64,000 bases of DNA, from the NCBI GenBank assembly GCA_038501785.1, contig JBAMJR010000151.1, forward strand, positions 4,016,501 to 4,080,500, in the 5' to 3' direction. The DNA is from Myoxocephalus aenaeus (lineage: Eukaryota > Chordata > Actinopteri > Perciformes > Cottidae). A program made the translations under genes and the position numbers. A model generated the notes under the pieces. That model worked only from the letters and a program-made list of their open reading frames with translations, had not been told where the DNA came from and did no database searches. Below are positions 1 through 11,224 of the stretch, in pieces (positions within the stretch are counted from its first letter, which is position 1; every line of letters begins with the position of its first letter).

Positions 1-1466
1 GCTAATATGCAGGTTACACTACGGATCACCAAGAAATATGACAGCCCATTTCTACTACTGCCGGTCCATCCTCAGGTGGGATGGCCATGGAGGAGGCTGT
101 GGGCCCTGTTGTGTGTCTGGATGGATTGTTTACCATCAACCTCGACCAACTGTCTTCAATGGTTTCTACTTCTAAATCTTCTACCTGTCTCCTAGACCCT
201 GTTCCGACTAAGCTGTTTAAGGAAGTTTTACCTTTTAATTAGCACCTCTCTACTAGATATTATCAATGGGTCTTTACTAATGGGTCATGTACCACAGTCT
301 TTTAAAGTAGCTGTAATTAAACCTCTTCTTAAGAAGCCCACTCTGGATCCAGAGGTGTTGGCTAACTACAGACCTATCTCTAACCTTCCCTTCCTCTCTA
401 AGATACTGGAGAAGGTAGTCGCAAATCAGTTGTGTGACTTTTTACATAACAATAGTTTATTTGAGGAGTTTCAGTCAGGATTTAGAAAGCATCATAGCAC
501 AGAGACAGCACTAGTGACAATTACTAATGACCTTCTAGTTGCATCAGATAGGGGACTCTCTGTACTTGTCTTGTTAGACCTTGTGCAGCATTCGACACCA
601 TTGACCATGACATCTTATTACAGAGACTAGACCAGTCGATTGGTATTAAAGGTACAGCATTAAGCTGGTTTAAGTCGTATTTATCAGATCGATCTCAGTT
701 TGTATTTGTAAACGATGAGGCCTCGATGACCACCGCCGTTTGTCATGGAGTTCCACAAGGTTCTGTGCTTGGACCAATTTTATTCACCTTATATATGCTT
801 CCTTTAGGCAATATTATCAGAAAACACGCCATAAACTTTCACTGTTATGCCGATTATACTCAACTATATTTGTCGATCAAGCCAGATGAAATCCACCAGG
901 TCGCTAAACTTCAAGCGTGTCTTAAAGACATCAAAACCTGGATGACCTGCAACTTCCTGCTGCTGAACTCGGACAAGACTGAAGTTATTCTACTCGGCCC
1001 AGAACACCTCAGAAATCAACTATCTGATGATATGGTTTCTCTGGATGGCATCGCTCTGGCATCCACCACCACCGTAAGGAATCTCAGAGTTATTTTTGAC
1101 CAGGACCTATCCTTTGGCTCCCACGTGAAACAGATCTCAAGGACTGCCTTTTTTTCACCTACGGAACATCTGAAAGATCCGGCACATCCTGTCTCAAAGC
1201 GATGCAGAAACATTGATCCACGCATTTGTTACTTCAAGACTGGATTACTGTAACTCCTTATTATCAGGCTGCTCCGGTAAGTCCCTTGGGTCTCTCCAGT
1301 TGATCCAGAATGCTGCAGCTTGTGTACTAACGAGGACGCGGAAGAGAGATCACATTACTCCTGTACTAGCTGCTCTCCACTGGCTTCCTATAAGATCGAG
1401 AATCATATTTAAAATCCTTCTCCTCACCTACAACACCTTAACTGGTGATGCACCATCATATCTTAA

Positions 1467-2961
1467 CCCTCTGAGGTCGGCACCCGCGTCGAAGCGTTAC
1501 ACCAGGTGTCTAAATGTTTAATAAAATTATAATCATCACAATAATACGTCAAAAAATCTGGCGGATATGGTTTCCACTTCCGCGTCTGAGAATCTAAACA
1601 TGGACATGTATGAGGCGTGCAAAGCTTCACTGTGAGTAAGAAGGTGCCAAGCAAAGAGTCCTGAGCAAAGCTATATTGGAGGGGACTGACTGTGCAGCTT
1701 CAGAGCCTGAAGGATTCACTAACAAGGCGCTAGCCGGAGCTAACGGCCCAGATAGCTGGCCACAGCGTTTCTGTGAGACTGAACGGTGAGTAATCAATTG
1801 TTGAATCTATCACGTTAACTTGTTACAGTGAACATAGTACGACCAGTAGTGCTGGACCTCCATTATGTGTTTGTAAGACAGTAAATAACGTGTGTGTTGA
1901 CGAGAGCTACTTAGCGGTTAGCACGTCAGTACACAGTGCCTTGTTGGCTGTTATCTTCCGTATATATGACTAAACGGGGCATAATCAATTGTTGAATCTA
2001 TCACGTTAACTTGTTACAGTGAACATAGTACGACCAGTAGTGTTGGACCTCCATGATATGTTTGTAAGACAGTAAATAACGTGTGTGTTGACGAGAGCAA
2101 CGTAGCGGTTAGCACGTCAGTACACAGTGCCTTGTTGGCTGTTATCTTCCGTATATATGACTGAACGGGGCATAATCAATTGTTGAATCTATCATGTTAA
2201 CTTGTTACAGTGAACATAGTACGACCAGTAGTGTTGGACCTCCATTATATGTTTGTAAGACAGTAAATAACATAACTTGTGTGTTGACGAGAGCTTCGTA
2301 GCGGTTAGCGCGTCAGTAAATAGTGCCGTGTTGGCTGTTATCTTCCGTGTCTATGACTGAACGGTGCATAATCAACTGTTGTCTCTATCACGTTAACTTT
2401 CTTACATTGAACTCATACTGACTGTATTAATGTATTTTACAGAGTGGATTCAGAGCTGTGAGGGTCCAGAGGGCAACATGTAGCATTGCTGCAGCAGCCT
2501 CCCTGTCCGTCTGCCTGCCTGAACACATCACCTAGCAGGCCGCAAAGCCAGCCACAGCTCATCATCCCCACCATATAATAATAATTTTTTTTAGACATTA
2601 AATTACATGTGTCTACCATTTTATTCATATATTCCACTGCTTTTGTGAACCTAAGACCTTTTGGTAAACCAATTTCCATCACCAAAACCGATATCCCACC
2701 GGAGTAAAGTTATGTTTTCACAACAAATATGAGACATTTCCAAAATCAAGATTCAATTTTTCAGCTTTAGTCATATTTTCATATCTACACTTGTGCCTTT
2801 GGGACAATGGTGCCTCATTATATAGATAGCTGAGATTGTTCTGTATTTTTTGATATACAACACATGATTTTGTATCATATGCTAGTGACTTTAAAAAGGG
2901 GAATTTAAAAAGTATGTAAAATCAAGAAAAATCAAGAAATTGACCCCCAGACCTCCAAGTG
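1467..2961. mobile_element. piggyBac-like non-autonomous transposon, TTAA target
   Basis: The LINE reading frame is interrupted exactly at a TTAA (1463-1466) and resumes at a second TTAA (2962-2965). Joining the flanks at one TTAA restores the codons S-Y-L-K-E-L-I-V-P-Y, which shows the pre-insertion sequence. The ends read CCCTCTGAGGTC at the left and, on the other strand, CACTTGGAGGTC at the right: imperfect 12-bp terminal inverted repeats (9 of 12 match). TTAA duplication with C-rich termini is the piggyBac pattern. No transposase is readable, so the 1.5-kb element is non-autonomous; much of its middle is a tandem repeat. Confidence 0.75.
1791..2368. repeat. Tandem repeat, three copies of about 191 bp
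   Basis: Copies begin at 1791, 1982 and 2173, each opening with TAATCAATTGTTGAATCTAT, and a partial fourth with point changes begins near 2369. Copies differ by scattered substitutions and one short insertion (about 2270). The array lies wholly inside the piggyBac-like element. Confidence 0.9.
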
Positions 2962-3417
2962 TTAAGGAGCTTATAGTGCCATATTATCCCACTAGAGCGT
3001 TACGCTCACTGAATGCAGGGTTACTTGTGGTGCCCAGAGTCTTAAAAAGTAGGTTGGGGGCTAGAGCTTTCAGTCATCAGGCTCCTCTTCTGTGGAATCA
3101 GCTTCCACTTTCAGTCCGGGGAGCAGGCACGGTCACCTCATTTAAGAGTAGACTTAAGACTTTCCTCTTTGATAGCGCTTATACTTGGGGCTGTTTCAGG
3201 CTTACAGTTAGGGCTGGCTCAGGTTTGCCCTGGTCCAGCCCCTAGATATGCTGCTATAGGCTTAGACTGCTGGGGGACATCTTAGGATACACTGATCTCC
3301 TCTTCTCTTCCTCTTTCGCTCCTCCTCTCCTCTTCTTTCTCTCCTTCTGGATAAACTATTGTCTCTTCAATGCATATTACTAACTCTACTTTCTTTTTCC
3401 ATGGATTTATGGCTGCC

Positions 3418-3643
3418 TGGAACCGGTCCTGCCTGCTGCCATGGCCCTTCTGATGGAACCGGCCTGGAACCGGTCCTGCCTGCTGCCATGGCCCTGCTGA
3501 TGGAACCGGCCTGGAACCGGTCCTGCCTGCTGCCATGGCCCTGCTGATGGAACCGGCCTGGAACCGGTCCTGCCTGCTGCCATGGCCCTGCTGATGGAAC
3601 CGGCCTGGAACCGGTCCTGCCTGCTGCCATGGCCCTGCTGATG
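3418..3643. repeat. 47-bp minisatellite, about 4.8 copies
   Basis: The unit begins TGGAACCGGTCCTGCCTGCT and repeats with a 47-bp period at 3418, 3465, 3512, 3559 and 3606 (last copy partial). Copies are nearly identical; the first differs by one base (CCCTTCTG for CCCTGCTG). It sits in the 3' part of the L2-type LINE. The repetitive reading frames across it are products of the repeat and not genes. Confidence 0.92.
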
Positions 3644-3713
3644 CGGCCCCCCTCCTCTCTACCTCCTTCTGCTTCATGGATCGTGGTTATCTGGATCATG
3701 GACCATGCCTACT

Positions 3714-4028
3714 ACCGTACTTTTCGGGTTACAAGCCGCTCCTACGGCTGATCAGTGTCCCCGCTGTAGCAAGCTAGTAGCGCTGCTAGCTAGCGCTGCT
3801 AGCTAGCGCTTCTGCTGCTACCGCCCGCTGCTGCTGCTACTGCCCGCGTCCCCTCTGCCCAAGTCGGGTGTCGAGCCTGGTCCCGCTACCTTCGGTGGTT
3901 TTCAGGGAGCTAGCGGAAGTTAGCGGGGAAGTGACGGAGCGCTAGCAGGAGCCCCAGCTGGCTACAGCGGAGAGCTGTCGGGGACACTGACCGAAGGTAG
4001 TAGCGGCTTGTAACCCGAAAAGTACGGT
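3714..4028. mobile_element. Foldback/MITE-type element with 27-bp perfect terminal inverted repeats
   Basis: The left end ACCGTACTTTTCGGGTTACA continues to AAGCCGCT and the same 27 bases occur inverted at the right end; homology extends inwards with mismatches to about 60 bp. The direct repeat ACT flanks it at 3711-3713 and 4029-4031, and LINE sequence resumes on both sides. The centre is GC-rich with several GCTAGC-like words. No coding capacity. The 3-bp duplication does not settle the superfamily. Confidence 0.8.
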
Positions 4029-4313
4029 ACTCATTATATGAATAATTTCTGTCATATTCATTGAATGTGCTGTAACTCCGCTATTCATTCCGGCCACATG
4101 ACATCTATTGTCATCTATTCTGTCCATCCGGGGAGAGGGATCCTCCTCTGTTGCTCTCCCTCAGGTTTCTTCCCCTTTTTCCCTGTGAAAGGTCCCTGAT
4201 CCGATGTGAGGTCCCGGGACAGGGATGTTACGTGTACAGATTGTAAAGCCCTCCGAGGCAAACTTGTATTTGTGATGTTGGGCTATATAAAATAAACTGA
4301 ATTGAATTGAATT

Positions 4314-6245
4314 TCAAGTCACTCAAAGTGTGAAGTTTATGCATCAAGGAAGCCATTGAGCATCTAGTGAAAGAAGTAGAAGCCAGATGCAACTTTGAGT
4401 CAATAAAATAAAAGAATTGCTGGTTTTGATCTTTTCATGGGAGTTGATTCATATAAAACTATAAAAGAAAAGATAACATGCATAGGTTCTCTTTACTAGG
4501 GGTATATGCAGTTTTTTATATACCAATCAACATTTAGTTTGCCTAGAGGGTAATACACATTCCTGTGGTAATGCGCCAAGAATTGCACTGGCAGAAGCAG
4601 GAAAGAAGAAGTCTGGTTGTTCGTAATCGCGGACGTAAACAATGCTGGGTTCAAAGAAAAAAAAAAAATTCCATGGAGTGGTGAACTCTTTCAACCATAA
4701 CAGCGCATTACAGTTTGTTCCTTTATGGAAAAGGGATGTGGTGGGAAGAAAGGGAAGTGAATGACAGATAAGCACATGATGGAAGTGCTTCAGAAGTCCC
4801 AAGTCACTGTTATCTTGCGGCTTGAATTTGTGTTACACTTTCCATCTGTTCCGAAAAGTGAAGTGTTATTTTAGATGTTAGACTTCCCTTTTACAGTACA
4901 ACATCTAAATCTACATGTGCATTAAAATCCATACATTTTGGTGCATGCTACCTGTTTCTCTATCATATAATGAATAATTATGAACCAAACTCATTAAATG
5001 GTCAGGTAATATTTTAATTGAATTTAGGCTGCTAATTAACATACAATTTCATTTTTGCAGTCAAACGGAACAGAGATCAAGACCAGTTAGTTGCTATAAT
5101 TTCAAAGAAAAATGTTGAACCTACTTGCTTCTGGAGAAGCTTTGTCTTTCCAATTACATATTGTTGGCCAATGTTTTTGTTTACAGTTACGCAATGCTAA
5201 ACAGTGCAGAGGTTAGATGATGTGCAATGGCTATCTACAAAGATAAAGCAGAGCAGGATAGGGAAAACAAACATCTCCTGTGGTGAGTGAAGGGGGAATG
5301 TTTGTTTTCACCTAACCCTGGATTAATATCTCTCCCCCTTCTGATGTATGTGCCTTGGTTTCCTCTCAGCTTTCTTCATCTCTTCCACTCTCTCATATTC
5401 TTTGTTTTTACCTTCCTTCTCTCGGTTTCTATTTTACGCTCTCATTTGTAATCCAGTTTGAGCCGGTCTGCAATCTGTCACAGATGGAGTATGGTCCTGA
5501 TGTTATCAAGTCCATCAGCAGTAGATTTCCTGAGAGGATTGCATCTGTTTGTGTGTGTTTGTCTTTGAGGGGGAAGAAGATAGCCCCTTTTCACTGGCTG
5601 CTTTGGGCGGGCAAAGCGCTACGTTGCCCCTTGTCTTATCTAGACCCGGTTTATTTATCGAGTCATGTTAAATAACTCTCGATCACATTTGACCTATTTT
5701 GTACTGAAATCCATCGGATGAACACAACAGTATCTGATACAATTAGAGAATGTATTTTCTGGAGAAAATATGAGATTACTTCAAGTAGTTGCTGCTCAAA
5801 GTTGGCCAGATGCTGAAGAAAAACGTGTGTGTGTAAATACGGCAGCATATACACCACTGTTTTCAATGTCAGATGTATACAATGCAATTGTAAGACTTTC
5901 TTCAAAGATGGACTGTTAAAATTGGAGCCAATATGCCATCTAAAATGCATAAGCCGGATACAAATTTGTATTAATTAAGTTGGAATCTTTGAGTACAGCA
6001 TTCTTCTAGTTACGTGATGTATTTGTTCGGAAAGAGTATAATGTGCACTCTCTTGTGGCTAAAATACCAAACTGTTGCTGTGGTCAGTTTGCCAAGTTGA
6101 AGAGTTACAAAACATTCCAAAGTCTAGCCAAAACTTTTTAGTCAGCCTTCACATCAAATCCTAAGTACTAAGGTTTAGTCTGCAGTCTTACTATTTGGTT
6201 TTGAGTCATCAGGGAAGTGGTCTTAGCAGCCTTTGTTATATTGTG
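4314..6245. other. Intergenic, no feature recognised
   Basis: AT-rich single-copy-looking sequence with an A-run near 4661 and no open frame that resembles a protein family. No repeat ends or splice-flanked exon could be supported. Confidence 0.5.
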
Positions 6246-6993
6246 TTGACTGTTACGTCCCCTTTTCCGTCTAGGGGATAAGGGGGGGACGAACACCGGT
6301 CAGCCAAAGAATAATGGGAAAGAAAAGTCAGAAAAATAAGAGTAACGTTTGTGAATAAGATTTATTCCGGTGGCGGTTAACAACACAACAAGAAGGTTCT
6401 CTATCAAGTGGGAGAGGTCGGGGACAGCTTGTGGTCGTGCCAAACAAAATAGAAATCAAGAAAACAAAAACTAGGCCTAGCTCTCTACCTCTGGAAATAA
6501 ACAAACAAAATGGCTTCTCTAGCTTCTCTACAAAAAGATTGACCAAAACATATACAGAGGGAGCACCGACCAATAACCTAGTGTTTCTAGACACAAAGTA
6601 CCTACGTGTCTGCACAAGTGTACAGGGTACCCTAAACTTACCTACTGCCCTCAACCTCTCACCACAAACCTTCAATCTGACCGGGTCAGGTTGCATGAAG
6701 AAAGACCAAACGAAAGAAACCGCCCCGAACTTCTTCTTCTTCTATAAATTTGACTGGCGGATCGCAACCAATTTGCCTAGGTGCATACCGCCACCTACTG
6801 TACCGGAGTGTGCAGATTCAGGAATAACTGATCTAACTAACTAAGAAACAAACAAAATAATAAAACAAAAACAAAACAAACCAACAAAACAAAAGAAACA
6901 AAACACCAAAACAAATCAAAGCAACAAAACAAAACCCAACTGCTACTAATTAACAGCCCAACTACTTAGCAAACAAACCAACTATACCCACAC

Positions 6994-9900
6994 CTAAATC
7001 CTGCGCCCTAATCCCGTATCTTTGGCAAATCGCAACAGAGCCCTGTAGCCCTCATGCCCCACCTGGTTCGCTCCCAGAACTCCCTCCAGACTCCACCTCC
7101 GTCCCATCTGACATATTTTTGCCTTCAAAAGTTTCCTTTCCGATTTGTATTTCCAACACTTCATGATAACGTGCTCCACATCCTCAGTCTCATTACAAGC
7201 ATCACACTTATCTGTTCCCACTTTTGCCATTAAAAACAGAGTTGCATTCAGACCTGTGTGTCCGAATCTTAGCCTTGAAATGATCACCTCCTCTCTCCGA
7301 CACTTCCCTTTGAAAAACTTAACATTTATGGATTTTTGTATGTTGTGATAGTGCCTTCCTTTGCAGTTATTGTCCCATTCCCTCTGCCATAATTCCCTCA
7401 CTGCCTCTCTAATGACAGCTTTCGCTTCCCCTTTTCCAAACGGAATACTCAGAATTTCCTCCTTTTTTAGTTTAAGGGCTTTCTTAGCGATCCTGTCCGC
7501 TCTCTCATTTCCCTCCACACCAATGTGCGCAGGAACCCAGCAAAAATGCACACTGGTACCCAGCCTTTGCAGTCTCAGCATAATCATGGATATTTCCAGC
7601 ACTAAGTCCTCTAGTACCGATCGTTTGAACTTGATGCTGTTTAACGCTGCTGCAGAGTCTGAGCAGATGACCACCCTCTCCGGCCGGACCTCTTCCACCC
7701 ATTGCAGCCCCAGGATGATAGCAGTTACTTCAGCTGTGAAGACAGACTGTCTGTCATTAATTCTTTTACAAATAGCCCTATTAAATTCAGTTATGAACAC
7801 CCCTGCACCCACGTGACCATTCCCATTGTCTTTCGACCCATCGGTGTATATTTGTAGATAGTTATAATATGTGTTGTTCATGTATTCTTGTGTCTGATGT
7901 CCAATGTCACAGTTTTTCCCCACCCATTTTTCCCTCTGCTCTAGGAGTGATAAGTCCACATTGTTGGCTGGAAAAATCCACGGGGGAACATTTCCCCACG
8001 TCACATTGGGACCATACTCATATTTATTTAATCCGAACTCATTGGCTACTGCATTGATGCTCCACCCAAACCCTTTCCCTTTATTGTGTGTGTATTCCCA
8101 ACATTCCTGCAGCACCTTGATTGCAGGAAGTTCCTCTCCCGAACCCTTTAGCTTCACCCAATACGCCATAGCTAGTTTGGCCCGTCTTAATTTTAATGGC
8201 AGCTCGTCAGCTTCCACCAGAAGTGCGATGTTCGGGGTGGATTTAATTGCACCCGTGCATAGTCTTAAAGCTCTGGACTGAATTCTATCTAATATGTCAA
8301 GTGTGCTTTTAGCAGCTGCTCCATACACCATGCACCCATAATCTATACTTGATCTTATAATGGCCCTATATATATCCAGTAGTGACTGTTTATCTGCACC
8401 CCATTCATGTCCAGAAACTGCTCTCATAACGTTGATCACCTTTTTGCATTTAGTTTCAATATGCTTAATGTGAGTTCTCCACAAACATTTCCCATCAAAC
8501 CACAAGCCTAAGTATTTGAACTCTGCTACCCTCTCCAACCTTTGTCCATATAATTTAAGATTCATATTGTTTACATTTCTTTTCCTGGTGAATAGCATGA
8601 AGCAAGACTTATCCACTGACATTTTAAACCCCCAGTCATATGACCACTTTTCAACCTTATCTATAGCTTTTTGAATGCTACTGCTCACATGCCCAATATT
8701 CTTTCCTCTTTTCCATACCGCCCCATCATCAGCATAAAGCAGGGAGCCCATATCTCTTCCAATATCCCAAAATATATCATTAACTATAATATTAAATAGA
8801 ATAGGGCTAATGACACTACCTTGTGGGATCCCGTTTACAATACTAAATTCCTCTGACACCGCATCCCCAACTTTTAGTTTGAATAACCTGCTAGACAAAA
8901 AATCCAGTACCCAGTTGTACATCCTTCCACCAATACCCAATTTATTCATTTTAATCAACAGACCCTCTCTCCACATGGAGTCATATGCTTTCTCTATATC
9001 AAAATAAACTATCTGTCACGGATTCCCCGTCATATTAAGTGTTTTTCATCCTGTCTGTCAGTTCTAACCACTCTCCTGTCATTCCAGATCCTGCCACCCA
9101 CGTCTGATTACCCCTCATCACCGTCACCTGTCCCTCACACCCATCTCACCTGCAGCCCGTTCCCTCATTAGCTCACTATTTAGGTCCCCTCACTTGCACG
9201 TGTCCTCTGCCAGATTGTCTTGTCCATTGTGCCAAACTCTCCAGCGTATCCCTCTCTTTGCCTGCCTGTTCTGACCCCGTTTTTTGCCTGTCTAGTGTAC
9301 CGTGGATTTTGCCTGCCCCTTATCGGATTTGTTTGCTTGTTTGACTGATCTCCTGGTTTTGACCCCTGCCTGAATACCCCACTAAAGAACTTTGTCTACC
9401 ACCTGTCTCAGAGTTTTGCTATTGAACTCGACTGTCTACTGTGCCTCACACTATCGCCATAATCTCCTTCATACTTATTGCCTTCTCTGCCTCATTGCTA
9501 ACTTTTATTAAAGCGTCAGTTGTTGATCTACCTTTATGAAACCCATTCTGAGATTTATTAAGCAAGCCCCTTTGCTCTAAAAAGTAAGTTAATCTGCGTG
9601 TGATTATCTTTTCCATCCACTTGCACAAGTGCGATGTCAGCGCTATTGGTCTGTAATTGCCAGCATTAGCTAGGTCTTTACCAGGTTTACCAAAAGGTAG
9701 AATCAAAGCACACTTCCAGCTGCTTGGCATTACACCTTCCCTCCAAATCATATTAAACAGTTCAAGCACCATATCCAAGGCTTCCTCTGGTAATTGTCTA
9801 AACATAGCATAGCATAATTGGTCTTGCCCTGGTGCAGAATACCCACTCCCCTCTATTGCTGTTTTCAGCTCCTGTATTGTGAACTCCATATCAAGGGGAG

Positions 9901-11224
9901 TGCCTTCACTGACCTTTTTCTTTTTAACTTCTGAATATACTGCTAACATTTCTTCTTTTCTCTGTCTGTGCATCTCATACAAATGACTTCCGCTGTGAAC
10001 ATTTGCAAACTTCTTCCCCAATAACGCCGCTTTCTCCTTATTTGTAACTGCCCGATATTCCCCATCTATCAAAACTGGGATTATAACAGATTTTCTTTTC
10101 CCGCTCATTTTATTGATCATCGCCCAAACATCACGCACCTGTATTTCTCTTCCAATAGATGAGCAGAATTTCCTCCAAGCATTCCTCTTGGCTGACTTAA
10201 TTACTTTCCGAACTATCGCTCTCTTTCTTTGATAGTCGATCAAATTATGTTGATTCAGGAGGCTTCTTACCTTTCTGAAGGCACGATTCCTCTCTTTGAT
10301 TGCATTTTTGCATTCCTCATTCCACCATGGGACTATTTTCTTTTCCCCATTCCCCTTACTCTTAGGGATGCATATTGCTGCAGCACCAATAATCATAGAG
10401 GTCACTACTCTCGCGCAGCTGTCCACATCCCCTTCAATAGTTATATCTTCACATGCCTTCCTACAACATTCTTTAAATATTCCCCAATTTGCTTTCGGAA
10501 AGCACCATCTTTCTGTTGAATTACCCTTCTGTGTAAAAATACTACAATTTAATGAGCATAATATTGGGTAATGATCACTCCCTATGTTAGAGTCATTCAT
10601 TATATTCCATTCACACACATTACTCATATTTCCTGAGACTAAGGTGAGATCTAAGCAGGATACTGAATTTCGAGTAACATCTACTCTAGTGCCTCTTCCA
10701 TCATTAAGACAAATTAATGCTCTCTCCTCTATAAATTCTTCAACTACCTGTCCGTTGAAATCCGTGCACTCACTTCCCCACAGTGTATTATGAGCATTAA
10801 AATCTCCACACCAAATTTCTCTTTTCCCAATATTTCCTGATATCTCGTGAAACATTTCCAAAGACAGCTTTTTACAAGGGTTATAAAAGTTCACCACCTT
10901 GATATCTCCTCTGGGACTGCATACTTCTATCATAACACATTCATACTGCTCTGGAACATTAATCTTCCTAAATGCTAAGGCCTCCTTAATAAACGTTACA
11001 CACCCCCCACCTTGTTTCCCAGATCTATCACATCTGACAGAGCTGTACCCTGGAATAACAAAGTCCAATTGTGGCTTTAGCCAAGTTTCTTGAATGCAAA
11101 TAACATCTAGCATATCTTTCAGATCAGCCACGACCTTCTTGAACTCTTGCCCATTTGCTATTAAACTTCTGGAATTCCATTGGAGGATATGTAACACCAT
11201 TAGGAGGTTAATCACCCTGACCAT
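6994..11224 (-). pseudogene. I-type LINE ORF2 (endonuclease-RT-RNase H), split by an LTR
   Basis: The first half (11224-9455) starts MVRVINLLMVLHILQWNSRS and has endonuclease motifs QWNSRS, QETWL, GDFNAHN, SCLDLTL and GSDHYPI, then the RT entry NYRPIALTSHLCKWMEK. It stops inside an LTR at ...MKEIMAIV and continues from 9012 with YFDIEKAYDSMW, GIPQGSVISPILF, catalytic YADD (LLYADDGAVW), RNase H (IYTDGSKD, AEVTAI, ICSDSAAA, GNERAD) and CDACNETEDVEHVIMKC. Taking out the LTR and one CTATC copy leaves a continuous frame of roughly 1,260 residues with no other stop seen. The start codon overlaps the end of ORF1 by 17 nt. The copy is therefore broken only by the LTR. Confidence 0.9.
9014..9450 (+). 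mobile_element. Gypsy-like solo LTR or LTR-type short element (437 bp)
   Basis: Begins TGTCACGG and ends GCCTCACA, i.e. TG...CA, with the exact 5-bp direct repeat CTATC at 9009-9013 and 9451-9455. The target is a codon region of the LINE ORF2 that reads through once the insert and one CTATC are removed. Inside are a TATTTA box near 9178 and C/T-rich stretches of the kind seen in fish Gypsy LTRs that start TGTCACGG. No coding sequence. Confidence 0.78.

Larger units (their letters stand above)
203..3230 (+). pseudogene. L2-type LINE reverse transcriptase, inactivated
   Basis: Recognisable blocks in order are the RT entry motif around NYRPISNLPFLSK (280-460), FQSGFRKHHSTETAL (about 465-520), the palm block GVPQGSVLGPILF (about 745-785), the catalytic block at about 845-865, and the C-terminal CNSLLSG...QNAA...ALHWLPI region (1240-1420), resuming at 2966-3200 with VPYYPTRALRS and LWNQLPLSVR. 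The catalytic block reads YADY where active enzymes have YADD, so the second metal-binding Asp is lost. Frames break near 590, near 1150 and near 1220, and the piggyBac-like element interrupts the codons at 1463. It is a dead copy. The 5' endonuclease part is not present. Confidence 0.88.
1..4313 (+). mobile_element. L2-type LINE, 5' end outside window, broken by two DNA transposons
   Basis: Reverse-transcriptase coding sequence is readable from about 203 to 3230 in several frames, and the element ends in a noncoding 3' region with the pentamer tail GAATT repeated at about 4297-4313. The 3' region carries the AATAAA next to the tail that is familiar from fish L2-type LINEs. The body is split by a TTAA-flanked insertion at 1467-2961 and a foldback element at 3714-4028, and a 47-bp minisatellite has expanded between them. 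The 5' part lies before the window start or was lost. The clade assignment comes from the look of the RT and the tail, so L2 versus another CR1-group clade is not certain. Confidence 0.85.

Noticed and set aside
3418..3643. CRISPR-like array or repeat-protein gene
   Set aside because: No spacers: the 47-bp unit is fully repeated, and the host is vertebrate LINE sequence. Open frames follow from the unit not containing stops.
4527..4802. Small open frames in the 4314-6245 and 14610-15776 regions
   Set aside because: No family resemblance, codon bias or splice context; length expected by chance.
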